From an uncultured Coriobacteriaceae bacterium (GTDB lineage Bacteria; Actinomycetota; Coriobacteriia; Coriobacteriales; Eggerthellaceae), in the NCBI GenBank assembly GCA_902796815.1, contig CADBQL010000243.1:1-7920 (forward strand): DNA of 7,920 nt, written 5' to 3'. The notes beneath the pieces are model-generated. The model searched no databases. It had not been told where the DNA came from and saw nothing but the letters and a program-made list of their open reading frames with translations. Positions 6,960 to 7,920 of this stretch are shown one piece after another (within the stretch, counting starts at the first letter, position 1; the number at the start of each line of letters is the position of its first letter). A program made the position numbers and the translations under genes.

Positions 6960-6988
6960 ACTATAAAATCTTAGTCATCGCGTGTCAA
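6960..6988 (-). promoter_or_regulatory. Housekeeping sigma promoter of the dnaK operon
   Basis: On the minus strand TTGACA (6988-6983, all six consensus bases) is followed by exactly 17 bp and TATAGT (6965-6960, five of six). It drives towards dnaK, leaving a leader of about 70 nt before the ATG at 6885. Such a near-consensus promoter beneath a dyad operator fits control by repression rather than by an alternative sigma factor. Confidence 0.85.
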
Positions 6989-6996
6989 GTTTTCTT

Positions 6997-7012
6997 ATTA
7001 CGACGTCATAAT
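6997..7012. promoter_or_regulatory. 16-bp near-perfect palindrome upstream of the dnaK -35 box
   Basis: ATTACGACGTCATAAT is symmetric at 14 of 16 positions and its centre lies about 50 bp upstream of the expected start site, next to the -35 box. That position suits a second operator or an activator site. No known consensus is recognised, and it does not resemble the dyad over the start site. Confidence 0.4.
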
Positions 7013-7063
7013 CCCGTTACAAATGCGATATCTTGCCGCAATTCGTACAAGTCTAGACGAGCA

Positions 7064-7157
7064 GGGAAATGAGTTTTGCCCCTGGGGCGAGACTCACCGC
7101 CGGGGGCGCGGCCCGGGAAATGAGTTTTGCCCCTGGGGCGAGACTCACCGCCGGGGG
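7064..7157. repeat. Two tandem copies of a palindromic repeat between the ferredoxin terminator and dnaK
   Basis: A 43-bp unit occurs identically at 7064-7106 and 7115-7157 (period 51), and a truncated third piece, CGAGACTCAT, follows at 7161-7170. Each unit has ATGAGT, GCCCC, one central T, GGGGC and GACTCA, so it is an imperfect palindrome with G-T pairs in the arms. It belongs to the same family as the palindromes at 7569-7745. It lies upstream of the dnaK promoter and downstream of the ferredoxin terminator, so it is probably untranscribed spacer. Confidence 0.88.
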
Positions 7158-7172
7158 GGGCGAGACTCATTT

Positions 7173-7207
7173 GAGAAAAAGAAAGGGGTCGGCATGTAGC
7201 CGACCCC
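7173..7207 (-). terminator. Intrinsic terminator of the ferredoxin gene
   Basis: On the minus strand a perfect 9-bp stem (GGGGTCGGC at 7207-7199 pairing with GCCGACCCC at 7193-7185) with a 5-nt loop is followed at once by TTTCTTTTTCTC (7184-7173). It begins 23 bp after the ferredoxin stop codon and separates that gene from the dnaK operon. Confidence 0.92.
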
Positions 7208-7230
7208 GAGTAGATTTGGAAAACGTTCAG

Positions 7231-7419
7231 TTAGTCTTCCAGCACATCCGTGATTGCGCCCATGGGACATTCTTCAACGCACTCGCCGCACGCAATGCAG
7301 GCATCTTCATTGGCGACCTCGGCAACGCCGCCCAGGACCTCCAGAACTTCCTGCGGGCATGCGTCAACGCAGATGCCACAGCCAATGCACTCGTCGGATT
7401 CGATAACGGGATGAGCCAT
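7231..7419 (-). CDS. 2[4Fe-4S] bacterial-type ferredoxin
   Basis: Small soluble low-potential electron carrier, typically shuttling electrons between oxidoreductases of anaerobic metabolism. The 62-aa product has two CxxCxxCxxxCP motifs: CIGCGICVDACP (Cys 11, 14, 17, 21) and CIACGECVEECP (Cys 41, 44, 47, 51), each ligating a cubane cluster in the usual crossed pattern. It is strongly acidic, and length and spacing match clostridial-type ferredoxins. ATG 7419 (MAHPVIESDECIGCG) is preceded by AAAGGAG at about 6 nt. In-frame ATGs at 7434 and 7497 give extensions with no ferredoxin character, and the former would overlap the ribosome-binding site. It is a single-gene unit with its own terminator. 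No partner enzyme lies alongside, so its specific redox partner cannot be named. Confidence 0.95.
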   Translation of the reverse strand: MAHPVIESDECIGCGICVDACPQEVLEVLGGVAEVANEDACIACGECVEECPMGAITDVLED

Positions 7420-7469
7420 GCTGACTCCTTTCATGTACGCTTTGTTGTCCCCTTCAACCTCTGAGCGGC

Positions 7470-7497
7470 AAGATACCATTACTTCAAAGGAATGCAA
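7470..7497 (-). promoter_or_regulatory. Weak candidate promoter for the ferredoxin gene
   Basis: On the minus strand TTGCAT (7497-7492) is spaced 16 bp from TATCTT (7475-7470), about 50 bp before the ATG. The match is only three of six at -35 and four of six at -10. It is listed because no better candidate is visible in the 362-bp spacer 7420-7781, which otherwise holds only the palindromic repeats. Confidence 0.3.
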
Positions 7498-7568
7498 GTA
7501 GATAATTGGTTTTTTCGGTGGTCAGTCCAGCAATCATCGAAACCCCATATCCCGCAGCGTGATGCTCG

Positions 7569-7605
7569 TCGAATGAGTCGCGCCCCAGGGGCGTAACTCA
7601 TTCGA
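7569..7605. repeat. 37-bp intergenic palindrome
   Basis: Outer arms TCGAATGAGT and ACTCATTCGA (10 bp, perfect) and inner arms CGCCCC and GGGGCG (6 bp, perfect) surround a single central A at 7587, with one 2-bp mismatch between the two arm blocks. It lies in the spacer between the right-edge gene and the ferredoxin, and is the cleanest member of the ATGAGT family in the window. Confidence 0.92.
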
Positions 7606-7679
7606 CCGACGCATCGCCCATCAAGGAAGCCTCCAAACCCAAGCAGCATAGCATTTCGAGGCCTCACAGGCAGAAACGG

Positions 7680-7710
7680 AATGAGTCGCGCTCCAGGGAT
7701 GATGCTCATT
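7680..7710. repeat. Degenerate copy of the ATGAGT palindrome
   Basis: Begins AATGAGTCGCG and ends GCTCATT like the neighbouring copies, but the inner arms have decayed (CTCC against GGATG), leaving six-base outer arms. It looks like an eroded member of the same repeat family. Confidence 0.75.
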
Positions 7711-7714
7711 TCCA

Positions 7715-7764
7715 AATGAGTCGCGCCCCAGGGGCGTGACTCATTCGCCCGAGGCGCGACTCAT
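7715..7764. repeat. 31-bp palindrome plus adjoining half copy
   Basis: AATGAGTC and GACTCATT outer arms with CGCCCC and GGGGCG inner arms surround a central A at 7730, with one mismatched pair (7715-7745). Directly after it, GGCGCGACTCAT (7753-7764) repeats the right half. It starts 18 bp after the stop of the right-edge gene, so its transcript would form a strong hairpin there. With no U-run after the stem, it would be a poor intrinsic terminator but could protect the mRNA 3' end. Confidence 0.85.
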
Positions 7765-7781
7765 CAAAAACGAATTGCTAT

Positions 7782-7920
7782 CTAGGCGCTCTTGGAGGCG
7801 CTTTCGCTGCTTGCGCTGCTGGCGCTGGCGTTGGAGGCTTCTTCGGGTTCCTCTTCGACTGCAACGATTTCGGGCTCTGCGTCTTCGAGCTCAGAATCGG
7901 CATCGTTTCCCACTTCTACC
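7782..7920 (-). CDS. C-terminal tail of an unidentified acidic, Ser/Ala-rich protein (partial)
   Basis: The minus-strand frame entering from the right edge runs 45 codons (7919 to 7785) to a TAG stop at 7784-7782. It reads as a strongly acidic segment (ELEDAEPEIVAVEEEPEEA) and then a low-complexity Ser/Ala tail ending in SKSA. Such tails are usually disordered and no domain is visible, so the protein cannot be named. Being open to the edge in the same direction as all neighbours, with codon use like theirs, makes it a believable gene end, but 45 codons are slim evidence. The start is outside the window. Confidence 0.6.
   Translation of the reverse strand, partial: VEVGNDADSELEDAEPEIVAVEEEPEEASNASASSASSESASKSA

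Noticed and set aside
6886..7230. CIRCE element or classical HAIR box at dnaK
   Set aside because: Neither TTAGCACTC/GAGTGCTAA nor CTTGAGT-N7-ACTCAAG is present. The ATGAGT/GACTCA repeats at 7064-7157 share half-site bases but have the wrong spacing and lie well upstream of the promoter.
7479..7715. 78-codon minus-strand frame upstream of the ferredoxin
   Set aside because: It is made largely of the palindromic repeats (MSYAPGARLI-type peptides), has no ribosome-binding site and covers the candidate ferredoxin promoter.

Overview
The window is a G+C-rich chromosomal segment in which every recognisable gene lies on the minus strand. From right to left it holds the end of an unidentified protein, a small bacterial 2[4Fe-4S] ferredoxin, and then a complete dnaK-grpE-dnaJ-hspR-clpB heat-shock cluster, with clpB running off the left edge. 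The MerR-type repressor gene hspR inside a dnaK operon, followed by clpB, is the hallmark arrangement of Actinomycetota. The clostridial-type ferredoxin suggests an anaerobe, and an anaerobic actinobacterium of class Coriobacteriia is my best guess. That placement is inference from gene order and style, not from any search.

Layout in the direction of transcription: 7782-7920, C-terminal 45 codons of an acidic, Ser/Ala-rich protein; 7420-7781, gene-free, with three copies of an AATGAGT/ACTCATT palindrome and a weak candidate ferredoxin promoter; 7231-7419, ferredoxin, followed by a clear intrinsic terminator (7173-7207); 6886-7230, gene-free, with that terminator, two tandem copies of a related palindromic repeat, and the dnaK promoter (TTGACA, 17 bp, TATAGT) with an inverted repeat over the expected transcription start; 4939-6885 dnaK; 4193-4933 grpE; 3994-4192, repeat-rich spacer; 3037-3993, a zinc-finger-less dnaJ; 2865-3036, spacer; 2478-2864 hspR; 2319-2477, spacer carrying a perfect 34-bp inverted repeat; 3-2318 clpB (about 773 N-terminal codons visible).

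The chaperone genes work as one system. DnaK binds exposed hydrophobic segments under ATP control, the J-protein delivers substrate and triggers hydrolysis, GrpE exchanges nucleotide, and ClpB threads aggregated proteins through its pore after DnaK hands them over. HspR, which in studied actinobacteria represses this operon with DnaK as a co-factor, closes the feedback loop.

I see no unknown defence, mobile or biosynthetic system. The unexplained content is all in the spacers: three distinct families of palindromic repeats, and operator-like dyads at dnaK that do not match the classical HspR box. These are the parts worth following up.
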